From: Chara braunii
Lineage: Eukaryota > Streptophyta > Charophyceae > Charales > Characeae
DNA length: 64,000 nt
Assembly: GCA_003427395.1 (NCBI GenBank)
Contig: BFEA01000085.1
Location: 1,187,237 to 1,251,236, forward strand
Reading direction: 5' to 3'
A program made the translations under genes and the position numbers. Positions 20,040 to 31,399 of the stretch are shown here, piece after piece. Numbering within the stretch: position 1 is the stretch's first letter; each line of letters begins with the position of its first letter. The notes beneath the pieces are model-generated. The model searched no databases and had not been told where the DNA came from. It saw only the letters and a program-made list of their open reading frames with translations.

Positions 20040-23000
20040 TCCCTTCTTGAAATTGGTTGCACTGACATACTAATATGGAAAAACATCCTTGGAAGAGATT
20101 TTGTTGAGACTGATCAGAACAGACTCACTGACTGGGGAAATCTGCATCGTACTCATGTGAAGGGCGCAAGTATTGTTGGATAAACTTGATGTCTTAGGCT
20201 ATGAAAATTGCCCGGCTGGTACCGTTCTTGCAACAACTGGACTGGCAGAGCTCTGTTTAGTTGCTAATTTGACGCTAATGTATGGAGTCACGAAAACATA
20301 GGTCACTTCGTATCAGATCTCTATAGAAAGATGCTGATTGTTTGAGTGACGCTTGTTGATTCGGATACTAGAGGACTCTTAGGAAGTAGATCCTGCTGTT
20401 GTGCTCATGCAAGTTTTGCCTTAGCCTGTTCCACTTTCTCTAGTGATGAACTGGCACTGTGCAGCCTACCGTCGTCTCCATGGAAGTAGATCACTTATTA
20501 GATATACTTTTCACCCTTTACCATATGAACCGCGTGCTCACGTTGAACTTTCCTATGTAACTTCATGTCTCGGTACGCTTCTTCCTCCCACCCCTCTTTC
20601 TTTTCCTTGTTTAATCTGCCTTTTACCACCAAAACTTCCTCTTCTCTCATTGTTCTTTCTCACGCTTTCCAGGCAAGGTAGTAAGTGAAATGGATTATGG
20701 ACAACCTTGGCGATCTCGACTCCTCGGAGATAGACCGACTTCGGGTTGACTGCAAAGATTAGATGTCTCGCTAAATCGTGACTTTTATCATCAGAGCTTG
20801 ATCAGGAAGAACCAAGGAGTATTCACTGAGCGGTAGTTGAGATAGACTGATCATCCAGTTTTGCCTAACCAAGAAACTCCCGAACAACACTCACGTAATA
20901 ATCGAGTTTTTGATACCCAACCTTCATTGTAGAAAACAGTTAACAACTCGTCCCGATCATACGGAAGTCTCAGTCGGGGTTCATTAATAAAGCATCGCAC
21001 AAGCGAGTGATAACCCGTCAGAGCCGACAAAAATAACAGGGGTTTTTCTCTTACACTTTGCCAATGTTACTGATGAGACATGAAGAATTTGTTATAAGTA
21101 GTACTTAGAAGTCTCTGATAGTCCCCGAAAACTTCCAGGAGACAGTGCTGTTACAATCTGGGCTCATTGGCGCAATCCTCTTCACCTGAGTCTCCCAGGA
21201 TTGCAATAGGCCACTTCACGCCGGCTCAAGGACATAAAATTCAGGTTATGGACTCAATAGCCCTTTACATACCCGTGTGAACTAGGACATTTTTTGGTCA
21301 CTAGTACAGACCGGGCCCTTCATCTGAGTATGAGATGCCGAGTAATAAAACACGGCCCCAGTTAAATCATTCAGTTTCAGGACTTCACTCGAGGGTCCAT
21401 CAATCCCCGTCGAGTAAAAACTTGGCGATCAAGTAGGTCAATTTTCTCAGTTGTTGCCTTCTCCCTCTCCGGTTCATCACTCATCCTCGGTTCTCGGGAA
21501 GAGCATTCTGATTGCTGGGGACAGTAGGCATGACTGATATCACAATTTACAGATCACACACCCGTTGGTCCGTATAAGTCCCTGAAAACTTACGTAATAG
21601 GATTAGTGCACATCGGTCCTCACTGATTCGCGAACTTACAAACTGGTACGACCGCGTTTGTTCGTATGGTCACCTCACCCGGGAGTTCATATAGTCCCAA
21701 GCTTGTATAATCAGGCAAGAGCTCATAAGATTAGTTGACAATACAAACATCTGATCGTGTGAGCCCCCGTGCGCCCAAACGGGCTTGGATCCGGACAATT
21801 TCAAACCAATACCACAATCCCTTTTTAAACAAGTCATAGAACTCTGACAGGGTTCGTCTTCCTTGCTTTTTAGATAAACCCTTTGCGTGTGCTTCAAAAG
21901 GGGAGGAATGTTATTGACCCAAAGACAGACGAATCTGAGAAAATCAAGTAACTAGCCCTTAACCCGCCCCACTGATTTCTCTGTTTTTCCCTCGAATAGC
22001 TGAAGTACAAGGTCGACAACAATTAACGACGAAGTGTTAAAGACACCCCATATCTCCTCTAATTTGCTAGAAGAGCTAGGGAGCGCTAAGAATTGTGGGA
22101 TCTTATGCGATGCCAACCCACACGTAGCACACGCACCCTTTTCCCTCTCAAGCACCAGGCTCGCAGATTTTCTGGTTTATACTGCCACCGGAACGTCAAG
22201 CGTGACACAGTCTTCTAGAGCGCCCTCAAGTCCTCGGTATTGAAAGTATGGGGTTACAAACGAGGGCTAGTTTGAGGAATCGTTTTGACACAACCATATC
22301 CGTAGCATAACATGTAGTAAGGTTCAAGAACATATGAGGTAAAGAGAGAGTGAAGACCCTTCGGACAGTTCCCTAGCCCCTCAATTCGATACACGTTAAA
22401 TCTCCGCTTTTAACTGAATCAGGGTTTACTTCGTAATCTTTTACCATGGAGCCACTAGATACCATATTAACGCCCCCCCTTTGTGCTATCCGGGTTTAAG
22501 CCCAAACCTGGCATCCGACCCCGTCCTCTCCGTTACTGACCGAACGATCTATGTGAGTTTTTTCTTTACTGCATGCTTGATCGCAAGACTGCATGTATTC
22601 CATTGTTACCGCATGTTTTCCTTTTGACAATTCACTTTTCAGACTTGTTCACAACAAGGCAATCCTGGGGTGAAGCATAGTTCGGGCTGAGCACAGTAGT
22701 TATCGGGTCACTTCACATTTTACTTTGCAATCTTTACCAATAATACCAGCCAAGAATGAGTCACATTCTGATTTTCATTCGGTAAGGAGAAGGAACACTC
22801 CAGTGAGCAACCAAACTTTTTCTCACTCAAACATGTGACAATCAACCCTCCACTGATCCTTCCAACTGTCCTCGGATCGTTGATTTACTAATACTCTCAG
22901 GACAGAGCTAGCCAACAGAAAAAAAAAGTATTCCCTTCGGTGACCACCATTCGACTATTTGCACGCTCTTCACGTAAGTAGAACAAGAAGTCGGTCTATG

Positions 23001-24600
23001 AGCTCAGGCATTTTCTTCTGAGTGTAAGTTTTCTCGCGTCCACACACTCCCGAACTGGAGCCTGGACGGCTGGTGCCTACTCCACAAGATTGGAGAAAGG
23101 CTGTCTGGAGCTTAGCCGAGTACCCCTCCCCCCTTCTTCAACGACGATAGCCTCTACGACCTTACCCTCAGACTCATGAACTTACCCTTGTATCCTGTCG
23201 GGCGGAAAGAGAAGAAAACAAAAGGCGTCGCCAGATAGATCTCGGATAGTTCTCCCGCCCTTGCACATGCCCCGCGCAAGGCTAGCCTGCGCCTGCAAAC
23301 TCTAGCTAGACTCGACACATCGGTAAATGACACGCCCACAAGACCAAAAGACACATACACGACGAGCCTTGCCTCGTTTTTCTACGGTCAATGGGGAGGG
23401 GTAACGAAATCCACAAATATGTCGTCACTCCCGGTATATCAGTGAGGGTGAGGATCACCAGCAAAGTAAGTATTAATCACGACGGCTCCTGTATTGGCTC
23501 CTGGGTGAGGAAAGAGACGCATACGTCCATAACGTGGCAGCACTAACTACACTAGCGCTAGCTACACCTGCGCTTATTCATATGCTGCCCCTACAGTTCC
23601 CCTTCCTTCTGCACCGTTACTCACCGCGGATTGTGGTCCATACAATATCTCACTAGTCATACTCCAATGGCTGAAGAACTGCTCTTCGCGACCCGACTGC
23701 TCGTTAGGACAAGTTGAGATGGTCGCCACGAGTACTCGCTAACCACTATGGGGTTATGAAACGCTCGCCTGTATGCGGCGGATCCTGACAATTACCACTT
23801 AGAGTCAACCAGGACTCTTCTTGACGACCCCGTTCTCTCACCAGCAATAGCATCATCTGCAGGCGGAGCCCTCTCAATTTCTGCATACACAGCCGCCTTT
23901 TGTCCGTAGCTCCCTCTCTTATGCTCGTTTTCTCGTCCTTCCTCCGTTGACCCCCGTGTCTCCTTCGTGCTAGCCCCGGCGTGTCGAGGTCAGGCTGACA
24001 ACCATGCAAGCATTCTCTCCTCTTTTTTTTTTGATAGTGATCACTTAGCCTCTAGTTACTTTGTCGCGAGCCCCTCTACCTGCGCAGGGACCAACTCTGC
24101 CTCTCACTGATCACCTACTAGCTAGCTGGTGATTGCAGTCCACGCACAAAGCGAAGGGCTGTTGATCTGTCCGAAACGAGGAAGGGGTCGTACTTGGGGC
24201 GTGACAAGCGGATCAAGTGGCGACCTCCACCATGCCCCGCAGATTATTCTCTCCCTTGATGGCCACTGCTCTCCCATTCTGGCAGGACCTATTCCTTCTC
24301 ATCTTCTCATTACTGCAGCTGGTGCAAGAACGCCACAAGAGCGTGGGAGCAACGATTCACGTCAGTCGCACACCGCAATCTCGCGTCTCGCTTCGCTCTC
24401 TGAGAGTTTCCCTTTTGCTGACCTCTCTTTTTACACACCAGGCCGCGCCACATGTAGACTGTGTACGCGCGTAACCGCCTCGTGCTCAGTCCAGCATTTT
24501 ACAAATGCCGCATCCCCGATGGTCCAGCCCCAGCTGGCTTCACTCCGCGCAGGGCCGAACTGGCCTCAGGCCCGACCTCCACTGGTCCAGCCTGCGGGTG
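20040..24600. other. Non-coding interior of the foreign segment
   Basis: Only short chance frames. The DNA is rich in GACT/AGTC words and in CGAGTA or CCCGAAAACTT-like phrases, which looks like old repeats, but I could not define a unit. No RNA gene is seen. Confidence 0.35.
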
Positions 24601-24603
24601 GTT

Positions 24604-25020
24604 TCAGCGGATCTGATCCAGTCCATGCCAGGAATGGACATCCGCTTCGCGATCGCTCATCTCTGACTCTCCCTCAGAATTCCTCTCGTTGTGTTGCACC
24701 TCCCTCGTTGTGGTCCTAGTTGAAGAGTCGTCTTCGTGGCACGTGACCGTCACTCGCATGCCTGCAACCACTCCGTCACGCCTGCATCTGCGCTCTGCTT
24801 TGTAACGTGCCTCAGTAATCGCGGCCCGCAACCTCTCATCCCTTCTCATCTCTTGCTCCCTGTAACCACACACATTGATCTTTAATCTCACTTCACCTTC
24901 TGGCTTTCCGTAAGTTAAAATGGCCTCCACTACAGTGCCTTTTTCGTCCTCGCGCTCCCACATCCAAGAATACTTCAGGTACCTGGGCCTGTAACCGCGC
25001 AGGTCGTCTCGGTCTACCAT
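24604..25020 (-). CDS. Unrecognised open frame, 138 codons
   Basis: Open from an ATG to TGA with a charged product: DDLRGYRPRYLKYSWMWERE, GTVVEAILTYGKPEGEVRLK, AAITEARYKAERRCRRDG, VTVTCHEDDSS and a Ser/Glu-rich end. The first 90 residues look like real protein sequence. No family is recognised. A plus-strand frame (24129-24719) overlaps part of it and looks less protein-like. Could be a small element-encoded protein or chance. Confidence 0.3.
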   Translation of the reverse strand: MVDRDDLRGYRPRYLKYSWMWEREDEKGTVVEAILTYGKPEGEVRLKINVCGYREQEMRRDERLRAAITEARYKAERRCRRDGVVAGMRVTVTCHEDDSSTRTTTREVQHNERNSEGESEMSDREADVHSWHGLDQIR

Positions 25021-25029
25021 AGCCGCGGT

Positions 25030-26060
25030 TCAGGATAGCCAGGGTCCCGACTCCAAGTGCCCGCACTCAGACGGCTCACGACTTCTCCGTTTTTTTTGTT
25101 TTTTTTTTTGGACTCAAACCAGCATCGCTAACACGACGAGATAGCCTGCGAGCACCCACAGATCAGCCAGCCTTTCCCCCCTTTTGTAAGCCCTCCTTGT
25201 ACCGCGGCCCCCGTGCTCTAAACGAGATGCCTGCTGGCTTCCAAATTTCGCTTGCTAACAATACTGCTACAGGAAAATGACAGAAATGAATAATTTAAAG
25301 TAAATAAAAGGATCCCAATGGCCATGGTATGGGCAACCCTCTGCTATCGATCCCTAGTCCCCTCGCTAAGTGACGACGTGACTGCAAAACCGTTGAGGTG
25401 GTCTCATAACGAAACACCAACTGCCAACCTCCTATTTTCAAAACTCGTCGTCGGACTGCCCCTGATGGGAGCCCGTGTCCGATGGCAAGGAGGGGGCTTA
25501 TGACCTTCCACGGAGGGTGATAAGCCTCCTACCAATGCGGCCGCGGGTCACCCCTCTTTTGGGGTCTTACCGGGCGGAGCCCAGCTGAGCAGGTCCGACG
25601 CAGGTGATATACGAGTCGGGCCAGCCTAGGCCGTAAACCACAGTTTGAGCTCGAAACCCGAACCATTGGCCTTCCCACGAAATGACAGGCGGAAAAGAAA
25701 ACTGAGAAAAATTAATAATGATAGTAATAATAATAATAACAATAATAATAGTAACAATAAAATAGAATAAGAAAAGAAGGGAAATCCCCCGGTCAGAGAT
25801 CACTAGATCACCCCAAACTAAAGCGAGGGTCCAAATCTACGTGCGGATTTGACACTTAACTTCTCTTTTCTTCTTATTCCCGATTTTCTTTTTCTTTCTT
25901 TCTTTTTTGCCCCTTTTCTATTCGACTGTAACAGCGAGCCTACGTACCTAACCCATAACCCGACTAGGGCGCGATCGGCGCGCAGTAGAAAAGACAACGC
26001 CGGTCTTTTCACCTTCGCGTCCCAGGGCGAACCCGACGGCTACCACGACTACAGGCCGGT
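25030..26060. other. Low-complexity flank of the foreign segment
   Basis: Contains a T-rich run near 25090-25110, GC-rich sequence, (AAT)n at about 25710-25770 and a T/C-rich run at 25860-25920. No gene is seen. Confidence 0.4.
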
Positions 26061-26248
26061 AATGCTCTGCTGTACAGCAGAGCGCCGAGCCTGCGTGGAC
26101 CAATGGAAAGCCCTGTGGCGCACCCTTTTGCTGAGGGCAAGCACCAACAGGGCCAGTCCATTTCAGAGCACCACCCTGATATCTCAGCGTTGCCGTGGAG
26201 GTTCAGTAGCGGCTTAGTGGGTCTCGACATCGGAGCAAGGACCTGGTA

Positions 26249-27640
26249 TCAAGTAGGGACTTGGTACACAGAGGAGGGCTGGGACACTGCGCCCTCCGAC
26301 ACCGGGTCTTCCACAAGGTTGTCCGGTTGGACTGCAGCGACGGGCTGTGGACGCGGACCAAATTTTTCTTTCTCCACATAGGTTGACAGTGACGCGGATG
26401 TCTCGTGTGCAACAACCCGATTGCTCTTGATGATCTCACGGACCTTGTCGATGATTTCGGTGAAGGTTGTGTTCTTTTTACGATCACCAAGAGCGAGGCT
26501 CAAGGCGACACACGACCGGTTGTAGAACTCGCAGTGCAGATGCGAAAATGGCAAGTTGAGATCAGGTGTTGCCACGATCTTTTGCCATTCCGTGAGCCAG
26601 TCCCGTGTCGGTGTGTTGCCTTGAGTCATGGCGAAGAGGCGGTTGATGGCGAGCGTCGGGGGGTCGTCAACAATGAACCGCTTCTTCCGTTCCTTCGTCA
26701 GATCTTCCCAAGAGATCTTTTGGTGCAGGTCGGCGACCTGGAGGTCGTGCATGGTTGTCATGTGGGTGAGCCAGATTTGGCATCCACCCGTGACATTGTG
26801 GAACAACGACGAGATGTACAAGTGATCGGGGACCCGATGAATCCGAATCTTCGTCATAAAGCCTTGCCGCTAGACGACCGGGTCCTGGTGCATATAGTCA
26901 TCAAACTTCTCGATCCGGAACGTCGACATCTTGTACTGCTGCGGTGCACGGATGTTGCCATTGTTGGCGGGGGGCTGCTGTAGCTGCCTAACCTCGGTCT
27001 TCAAGGTGTCGAGTTGCTCGCTGATGGTGGTTGGTGCGGCGAAAATATTGATGTTGTCGAGCATCGTGAGTACATGGTCGAGTTGTTGCTCCGACTGGCG
27101 GGTTGAGGCTGCATTGTTGGGTTCGTTTGCATCTGGTCTTGGTGCTGCGTGCTCCAAGTCCTGTACACGGGTATGAAGTGTCTGTGTGGCATCCTCGTGC
27201 AGACCCTTGTGATTTTGCATTGCCTGTCGAAGATTCACCAGTTCATGGTGTTGTTTCTCTAACTCGGACTGCAGTTGGTTACAGGTGTAAACCAATCGGG
27301 TCACAAGTTTGGAGAGAAACTCCTTATGTTGCTCTTCCGGTGTTGCATCGTATGACCCTCGGATGGTTCAAAGTGCCAAAACTTGAGCTTGTCGACGCTA
27401 ACAGCTTCGTGCCCGTGCAACAGATCTCGGGCCTCCTTGCAGCGGGCCTGAGCGTCTGCATCAGCAACGGCCTGAAGCCACTGCCTCTGCTTCAGCTTGT
27501 AGGAGTGTTGCCTCGGCTTCCGCTTGGCGCGGTTCCTCAACCTAGATTTGTGCGAGCTGATCTTGGACCCTCGCGAAAATCAGCAATGGACTCGCCGACA
27601 AGTTGGCCCAACATGCCCAAAGTTGGAGTTGTCATGGTGA
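26249..27640 (-). pseudogene. Element C gag
   Basis: An N-terminal piece (27301-27540) with LQAVADADAQARCKEARDLL and KLKFWHFEPSEGHT leads, after a frameshift, into a coiled-coil-like segment (27304 down: QLQSELEKQHHELVNLRQAM), MSTFRIEKFDDYMHQDPVV, one in-frame TAG at 26870-26872, then HRVPDHLYISSLFHNVTGGC, SWEDLTKERKKRFIVDDPP, LFAMTQGNTPTRDWLTEWQKI and ALGDR. This is the Ty3 capsid fold order. The TAG lies in the same frame on both sides, so it is a point nonsense change. The plus-strand frame 26405-26983 is its shadow. The frame ends at about 26249, where the foreign segment starts. Confidence 0.87.
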
Positions 27641-27766
27641 CAGGGCACTGTTGAGGTGGCACTGCTGGCGTGGCACTACTGACATGGCACTGCTGCTGAC
27701 GTGGTACTGCTGACATGACACTGCTGCTGACGTGGCACTGTTGATGGGGCACTGCTTATGCGGCAC
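27640..27766 (+). repeat. Nine-unit tandem array of ACGTGGCACTGCTG
   Basis: Unit starts at 27640, 27654, 27668, 27682, 27699, 27713, 27730, 27744 and 27758. Units are 14 bp, with two of 17 bp that carry an extra CTG. The core ACGTGG is kept exactly in two units and otherwise reads ACATGG, GCGTGG, AGGTGG or similar. It sits in the leader just before element C gag. Confidence 0.9.
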
Positions 27767-28134
27767 TTACCAAACTAGGAAAGCAGACAAAGGGCTGGGT
27801 GGGACTCGGAGGGAAACACAAGTAGGCAAGCAAATTGCACTTTTCATTTCCGATCCTAATCAACAGAAAAAAATAAATAAAATAAGAGAAATAATTTTTT
27901 TTTTTTTTTTTAATATTTGTCGATCTGATATCAGTGAGGCTTTTTTGGAGTATCAGTGAGGCATTTTCGCAAAAAAATGAATTTCCAAAAAATGCAATTT
28001 GAAAAAAACGAGAATTTGTGTGAAGTAGAATGGGGGTTCGATTTCAGAAAAAAATTAAAAAAAATAAATAAAGGTTCCAAAAAATGACAAACTCGCTAAC
28101 CTAATTAACCTAAATGCCCAATCCAAAACCCAAA

Positions 28135-28335
28135 ATTTTCGAAGATTTTGGGATTTCAAAAATTTCGGAATTCGAATTTCGCAGAATCGCAAAATTTGCG
28201 AAATTCTGGATTTTTTGGAATCGAGAAATTTGCGGAATTCCGGATTTTGCGGAATCAGAAAATTTACGGAATTTCGGATTTCATAGAATTGCAGAATTTG
28301 CGGGATTTCGGATTTCGTGAAATTCCGGATTTGTA
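28135..28335. repeat. Degenerate minisatellite based on TTTGCGGAATTTCGGA
   Basis: Words such as TTTCGGAATT, TTTGCGAAATTCTGGATTT, TTTGCGGAATTCCGGATTT and TTTGCGGGATTTCGGATTT recur about every 30-40 bases. The plus-strand frames through it are repeat artefacts. Confidence 0.8.
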
Positions 28336-28392
28336 ACTTCAGGAAAAAAAAATTGCAGAAAGTTAACGAATTCCTACTTGATTAACCAATTT

Positions 28393-28406
28393 GTCAATCA
28401 ATCAAT

Positions 28407-28447
<41 letters not shown>

Positions 28448-28460
28448 CATCCATCAATCA
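28393..28460. repeat. (AATC)n microsatellite
   Basis: About 15 AATC units with a few substitutions (AACC, CATCC). Confidence 0.95.
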
Positions 28461-28506
28461 AGCAAGTTGGCTCTTAGATTGGGCAGATCCTCTGATTGAG
28501 AGGTCT

Positions 28507-28518
28507 GCCCCGATACCA
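28507..28518 (-). promoter_or_regulatory. Primer binding site of element C
   Basis: The minus strand reads TGGTATCGGGGC, one base different from the PBS of elements A and B, and is separated from the LTR by three bases (GGT). It lies upstream of gag in the correct orientation. Confidence 0.82.
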
Positions 28519-28521
28519 ACC

Positions 28522-28869
28522 TGTCGCATACTGTTATGGTGTAGACCAGGTACAAAAACCAAGCTCTCTCACATAGTACAGGATGGCACAACGGAAGACT
28601 GAAATACCAATGACCAGACCAATCAATGTCGCAATGCAGGCCAAACATACATCATCATCATCGCTAGGTGTGAAGGGACCTGGCGCTACACACAGGAAGA
28701 ATGCGCCAGACTCAGATCATACACATATGAGGGGGAGGGGGATCAGACGAAGAGGAGGGAGGAGATGAGAATATTGTTAATACAATGTCGTCGATATCGA
28801 TTCCAAATAGTCTCCCATCAATGTCTCTGTCCCAAGCTTAAGTCTGTATCAAAATGTCGTCAACATCCT

Positions 28870-28946
<77 letters not shown>

Positions 28947-29600
28947 CTCGTAGTCTGTCGATATTGAGAAGTCGGGTAGCTAGAGGATGAGGGAGAGATG
29001 GTGGACTGGACGACGAAGAAGAAGAAGATGGATTATCCCTCTCTCTTTCTCTTTGTGCCAGGTACTAACCTATGAAAGGTGGCGCCTTGTTGCAGGTACA
29101 TCAAAGATGAAGCTGGAGCAATGGTTTCACAAGTAAGCTCCCAGGTAAGCCTCCCTGGCCTCCACCACTCTCCTTCCTCTAAGTGCTACCCTAAGGTCGT
29201 AGCAGCCCCCAGCTTTGGAAGACTACTCCTATCGTCACCTACTACTATAGCAGCGTTCCGGAGTGCCGCTGCTGAATGCCTGAAGACTTAGCATTGCCTC
29301 CTAGGCGAACCAGCTATATATAGCGTTGGTCCGGCTGGGAGGCTGCTCTGAACAATGTCGGATGACGCCAGTCCCTGGCGCCTAAGTTAGGCACCCAAAT
29401 TCGAATCTTCAAAATTGAAAAAGGGTCTGAAAACAGTCTGGCATCTTGTGGGCCTATACCGGGTCGGGCACCAAAACGGGCGCTGACCTACGGGGCCTGT
29501 CTAGGCTGAAACGACAGAGGCCTACACAGGACCCGAAGGGCCTCTACCTAACCCCTGTCCTGCCTAGTCGGGCCCTGCGGGGACCCGTGTGGTGCTCAGT
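28522..29600 (-). repeat. 5' LTR of element C (outer edge uncertain)
   Basis: The inner edge is the TG at 28522 next to the PBS spacer. There is no second LTR to compare with because the element is truncated, so the outer edge is placed only by the start of the minisatellite at about 29610. CTATATATAG at about 29311-29320 is a palindromic TATA box candidate. A (CT)n run lies at 28874-28943. Confidence 0.65.
28874..28943. repeat. (CT)n microsatellite in element C LTR
   Basis: About 35 CT units. Confidence 0.97.
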
Positions 29601-29609
29601 ATGCCACAG

Positions 29610-31320
29610 TGGGGGCGGAAGAAGGTGCACTGTGCTTGGCTATGGCGGATGGGTGTTGGAGGTGGAGGAGGAAGAAGGTGCAAGGTGCTTAGCTATGGCG
29701 GATGAGCGATGCAGGTGGAAGAGGAAGAAGGTGGACGGTGTTCGGTTATGGTGGATGGGTGTTGGAGGTGGAGGAGGAAAAAAATGCAAGGTGCTTGGCT
29801 ATGGCGGATGGGTGATGGACCTGGAGGAGGAAGAAGGTGCACAATATTCAGCTATGGTGGAGGGGTGTTGGAGGTGGTGGAGGAAAAAGGTGGTGTTTGA
29901 CTATGGTGGACAGGTGATGGAGGTGGAGGAGGAAGAGGGTGCAAGGTGCTTGGCTATGGTGGANGGGTGATGCAGGTGGAGGAGGAAGAGGGTGTAAGGT
30001 GCTTGACTATGGTGGACGGGTGATGGAGGTAGAGGAGGAAGAGGGTGCAAGGTGCTTAGTTGTGGTGGATGGATGATGTAGGTGGAGGAAGAAGACGGTG
30101 CAAGGTGCTTGGCTATGGTGGAAAAATGATGGAGGTGGAGGAATAAGAAGGTGCAGGCCCGCAGGGTGCTTGGCTATGGTGGATGGGTGATGGAGGTGGA
30201 GGCGGACGAAGGTGCGTGGTGCTCGGTTATGGCGGATGGGTGTTGGAGGGGGAGGAGGTGCATGATGCTTGGCTATGGTGGATGGGTGATGGAGGTGGAG
30301 GAGGAAGAAAATGCACTATGTTCGGCTAGGGCGGATGGATGTTGGGGTGGAGGAGGAAGATCGTGCAAGGTGTTTGGGTATGGTGAATGAGTGATGGAGG
30401 TGGAGGAAGAGGAAGGTTCACAACGGTCGGCTAGGAAAGACGGGTGTTGGAGTGGAGGAGGAAAAAGATGCAATGTGTTTGGCAACGGTGAATAGGTGTC
30501 GAAGGTGGAGGAAGAAGAAGGTGCAATGTGCTTGGCTATGTTGGACGGGTGATGGAGGTGGAGGAGGAAGAAGCTACAAGATGCTTGGCTATGGTGGATG
30601 AGTGATGGAGGTGGAGGAGGAAGAGGGTACAAGGTGCTTGGCTATGGTGGATGGATGATGGAGGTGGAGGAAGAAGAAAGCTCAAGATGCTTGGCTATGG
30701 TGAATGGATGATGGAGGTGGAGGAAGACGAAAGTGCAAGGTGCTTGACTATGGTAGATGGGTGATGGAGGTGGAGAAGGAAGAAGGTGCATAATGCTCGG
30801 CTATGGCTGATGGGTGTTGGAGTGGAGGAAGAAGAAGGTGCAATGTGCTTGGCTATGAAGGACGGGTGTTGGAGGTGGAGGAGGAGGAGGCTGCAAGGTG
30901 CTTGGCTATGGTGGACGGGTGATGAAGGTGGAGGAGGAAGAGGGTACAAGGTGATTGGCTATGGTGGATGGATGATAGAGGTGAAGGAAGGATAAGGTGC
31001 AAGGTGTTTGCCTATGGTGGATGGATGATGGAGGTGGAGGGAAAATAAAGTGCACGGTGCTTGGCTATGGTAGAAGGATGATGGAGGTGGAGAAGGAAGA
31101 AGGTGCACGGTGCTCAGCTATGGCGGATGGGTGTTGGAGGTGGAGAAAGAAGAAGGTGCAAGGTGCTTGGATATGACGGATGGGTGATGGAGGAGGAGGA
31201 AAAAAGTGCAAGGTGCTTGGCCATGGTTGATGGGTGATGGAGATGGTGGGGGAAGAAAGTGCAAGATGCTTGGTTATAATGGATGGGTGATGGAGGTGGA
31301 GAAAGAAAAAGGTGCTCGAC
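29610..31320. repeat. Minisatellite, about 53-bp unit, about 32 copies
   Basis: Unit: GGAGGAAGAAGGTGCAAGGT, then GCTTGGCTATGGTGGA, then TGGGTGATGGAGGTG. Unit starts at 29618 and 29671 give a 53-bp period, later units vary by one to three bases. Copies differ by scattered substitutions. One undetermined base is in the array (near 29964). The Gly/Glu/Trp-rich open frames in it are not genes because a 53-bp unit changes frame at each copy. Confidence 0.95.
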
Positions 31321-31399
31321 TAGGAAAAAGCAAATGTTTGAGCATACTAGGCCAGCGTAGACTCAACATGTGAGCATCAAAATTAAGTAAAACTCAAAC

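Larger units (their letters stand above)
19050..26240. other. About 7.2-kb foreign segment splitting element C gag from pol
   Basis: Element C gag (26249-27540) and nucleocapsid/protease (18995 and lower) belong together on the minus strand but are 7 kb apart. The segment between has no recognisable gag, pol or transposase. Its left edge begins near TGTCACACAGG (about 19058) followed by an AT-rich run; a similar AT-rich run with CTACAGGAAAATGACAG lies near 25256. I could not pair LTRs or find a convincing target duplication, so the class is unknown and both edges are uncertain by about 100 bp. It contains a 20-bp perfect palindrome (26064-26083) and an (AAT)n-like stretch near 25710-25770. 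Confidence 0.55.
27767..28506. other. Element C leader with AT-rich and repeat DNA
   Basis: No gene. Holds poly(A)/poly(T) runs near 27865-27915, a degenerate minisatellite (28135-28335) and an (AATC)n run (28393-28460). Confidence 0.6.

Noticed and set aside
25256-25310. Possible second LTR start matching 19058
   Set aside because: Both are AT-rich with an ACAGGA phrase, but sequence beyond about 60 bases does not match, so I cannot call an LTR pair.
26245-26262. PBS-like TGGTATCAAGTAGG
   Set aside because: Only the first seven bases match an initiator-Met PBS, there is no adjacent LTR end, and it lies within the gag-derived sequence.
26405-26983. 192-codon plus-strand frame
   Set aside because: It is antisense to the element C capsid frame, which has recognisable gag sequence.
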